From contig CACYEB010000171.1 in NCBI GenBank assembly GCA_902773305.1, forward strand, positions 1 through 8,175: a stretch of 8,175 nucleotides of DNA, read 5' to 3'. The stretch is from an uncultured Bacteroidia bacterium. Lineage in GTDB: Bacteria > Bacteroidota > Bacteroidia > Bacteroidales > UBA932. Positions 6,865-8,175 of the stretch are shown here, piece by piece (position 1 is the first letter of the stretch; each line of letters begins with the position of its first letter). The notes under the pieces were generated by a model. That model did not search any database. It was not told the DNA's origin and saw only the letters and a list, made by a program, of their open reading frames with translations. The translations under genes and the position numbers were made by a program.

Positions 6865-7842
6865 ATGTATCCGTTAAAAGAGCTGGACGCGATTGTGATG
6901 CGTGCAATCGGCAGCCTGAAGTTTGTAAAGGAGCCGGCGGGACTGTACGAGCCGCTGGAGTATATGATGTCAATAGGGGGCAAGCGCCTCCGTCCGAGGT
7001 TGTGCCTGACCGCTTTCAACCTTTTCAGCGACGATATCTCGTCCCAGATAATCCAGCCCGCCCTGGCGCTTGAGATATTCCACAATTTCACCTTGCTCCA
7101 CGATGACATTATGGACCGTGCCGACACCCGTCGAGGCCAGCTCACCGTGTGCCGCAAGTGGAACGACAATGTGGCGATACTTTCCGGCGACGTGATGTGC
7201 ATCCTGGCCTATAAATATCTTCAGGCCTGCCCTGCCGCAAGGACTTCCGCCGTGCTGGAAACTTTCACCGAGATGGGGGCCCGGGTGTGCGAGGGGCAGC
7301 AGTACGATATGGAGTTCGAGACGCAGCCGACAGTTACCTCCCGGGAATATATCGAGATGATAGGCCTCAAAACGGCCGCCCTGCTGGCGTGCTCTGCCAA
7401 GATGGGCGCCCTGATTGCCGGAGCCCCGGATGCCCAGACCGAGGCCCTTTACGACTTCGGATGGCAGATAGGTCTCGCGTTCCAGATTTGCGACGACTAT
7501 CTGGACACCTTCGGCAATGCCAGCGTGTTCGGCAAGAAGATTGGCGGAGATATTCTCTGCGGCAAGAAGACCTGGTTGCTGGTGGAGGCTTACAAGCGTG
7601 CTTCCGGCGCCGACCGCGTACGGCTCGAAACCGTTATGGCGCTCCCGTCGGACCGCGCGGCGGAAAAGATATCGGCCATGCAGCAGTTGTATATAGATCT
7701 CGGGGTTAAAGAGGCCGCAGTTTCTGCAATTGAAGATTTCCACGCCCGTGCGCTCGAAAAACTAGAAGGCAAGGGTTTCTCGTCCGCCCAGATCGCCCGT
7801 TTGAGAGAGTTCTCCGAAACGCTTGTCCACCGTGAAGACTAG
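6865..7842 (+). CDS. Polyprenyl diphosphate synthase, short-chain (FPP/GGPP) type
   Basis: Trans-prenyltransferase that condenses isopentenyl diphosphate with allylic diphosphates to build precursors for quinone side chains, undecaprenyl carrier and other isoprenoids. From the ATG at 6865 the protein has 325 residues. GGKRLRPRL (38-46) binds isopentenyl diphosphate. The first aspartate-rich motif is DDIMD (D80, D81, D84), followed by RADTRRG, and the second is DDYLD (D210, D211, D214). FQICDD (206-211) is typical of the family. There is no two-residue insertion in the first motif, unlike classical bacterial FPP synthases. F75 sits five residues before the first aspartate and F72 eight before; bulky residues there usually restrict product length, so FPP or GGPP is favoured over a long-chain product (inference). 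The TTG at 6841 would add eight residues but lies within the promoter motif. The stop overlaps the next gene by 11 bases, which suggests translational coupling. Confidence 0.93.
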   Translation: MYPLKELDAIVMRAIGSLKFVKEPAGLYEPLEYMMSIGGKRLRPRLCLTAFNLFSDDISSQIIQPALALEIFHNFTLLHDDIMDRADTRRGQLTVCRKWNDNVAILSGDVMCILAYKYLQACPAARTSAVLETFTEMGARVCEGQQYDMEFETQPTVTSREYIEMIGLKTAALLACSAKMGALIAGAPDAQTEALYDFGWQIGLAFQICDDYLDTFGNASVFGKKIGGDILCGKKTWLLVEAYKRASGADRVRLETVMALPSDRAAEKISAMQQLYIDLGVKEAAVSAIEDFHARALEKLEGKGFSSAQIARLREFSETLVHRED

Positions 7843-8175
7843 ACCGCTTGAGATAATGGCCCCCGCGGGCAATTTCGAGTGCCTGACCGCCGCAATCCAA
7901 GGCGGTGCGGACTCGGTCTATTTCGGGGTCGGCCGGCTCAATATGCGTTCGCATTCGGCCAATAACTTTGCGATGGAGGACCTGCCGCAGGTGTGCGATA
8001 TTTGTCGTGCTGCAGGGGTCAAAAGCTATCTGACAGTCAACATAACTTTTTACGATGAGGATCTGGAGCCGATGCGGCAGTTGCTTGCCGCAGCGCGCGA
8101 GGCGGGTGTGACTGCGGTCATCGCCTCCGATATGGCGGCTGTCATCGAGGCACGCAGGCTGGGCATCGAGGTACA
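7832..8175 (+). CDS. Peptidase U32 family protein, N-terminal 114 residues (partial)
   Basis: Open through the right edge. The visible residues give the start of a U32 TIM-barrel: PLEIMAPAGNFECLTAA, GGADSVYFG, LNMRSHSANNF, GVKSYLTVNI and VTAVIASDMAAV. U32 proteins are often annotated as collagenase-like proteases, but the better-characterised bacterial ones are Fe-S hydroxylation factors: RlhA (23S rRNA), TrhP (tRNA) and UbiU/UbiV (oxygen-independent ubiquinone synthesis). The cysteines that would separate these lie downstream of the window, so I do not assign one. I chose GTG 7832 because it leaves eight residues before MAPAGN, as in relatives. ATG 7856 would cut into the first strand, and TTG 7823 is a possible slightly longer start. 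The 11-base overlap with the prenyl synthase implies a shared transcript. Confidence 0.9.
   Translation, partial: MKTRPLEIMAPAGNFECLTAAIQGGADSVYFGVGRLNMRSHSANNFAMEDLPQVCDICRAAGVKSYLTVNITFYDEDLEPMRQLLAAAREAGVTAVIASDMAAVIEARRLGIEV

Noticed and set aside
6970..7743. 257-codon minus-strand open frame opposite the prenyl synthase
   Set aside because: It lies entirely within the well-supported prenyl synthase and shows no recognisable domain.
7856..7858. ATG as the start of the U32 gene
   Set aside because: It would begin at MAPAGN and remove the first beta-strand residues present in homologues; GTG 7832 fits better.
1..8175. Search for CRISPR arrays, tRNA/rRNA genes, insertion sequences, toxin-antitoxin or defence genes
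   Set aside because: There are no regularly spaced repeats, tRNA-like folds, transposase motifs or small paired frames. All DNA except two short promoter regions and a 32-base gap is occupied by conserved core genes.

Overview
This window is a stretch of core chromosome from a fairly GC-rich member of the Bacteroidota, most likely Bacteroidales; an Alistipes/Rikenellaceae-like organism would fit, but that is inference. Three things point there. Candidate promoters match the Bacteroidota -7 element TAnnTTTG rather than TATAAT. No gene has a well-placed Shine-Dalgarno sequence. The proteins also look like Bacteroidota versions: RecO lacks zinc cysteines and ends in LRSLKVLHDLF, and the prenyl synthase carries DDIMDRADTRRG. 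I see no mobile element, phage gene, CRISPR array, tRNA, rRNA or base-composition break.

Layout, left to right. (1) Positions 1-3272, minus strand: gpmI (cofactor-independent phosphoglycerate mutase) is followed after 6 bases by dnaE (replicative DNA polymerase III alpha). dnaE runs off the left edge, leaving the N-terminal 580 residues. (2) Positions 3273-3360: an 88-bp divergent intergenic region with a candidate promoter for each side and a 30-bp inverted repeat between them. (3) Positions 3361-5418, plus strand: rnr (RNase R). (4) Positions 5415-6754, minus strand: rdgB (non-canonical purine NTP pyrophosphatase) then recO (recombination mediator). recO converges on rnr so tightly that both genes stop within one CTAG. 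(5) Positions 6755-6864: a 110-bp divergent promoter region. (6) Positions 6865-8175, plus strand: a short-chain-type polyprenyl diphosphate synthase, overlapped by 11 bases by a peptidase-U32-family gene that leaves the window on the right.

Functionally the set is housekeeping: replication (dnaE), nucleotide-pool cleaning and recombinational repair (rdgB-recO), RNA turnover (rnr), lower glycolysis (gpmI), isoprenoid supply, and a U32 protein (a family that includes RNA- and quinone-hydroxylation factors). I found no convincing undescribed system. The points most worth a second look are the gpmI-dnaE coupling, the face-to-face promoters around the inverted repeat between gpmI and rnr, the intact PHP metal site in DnaE, and the prenyl synthase/U32 overlap.
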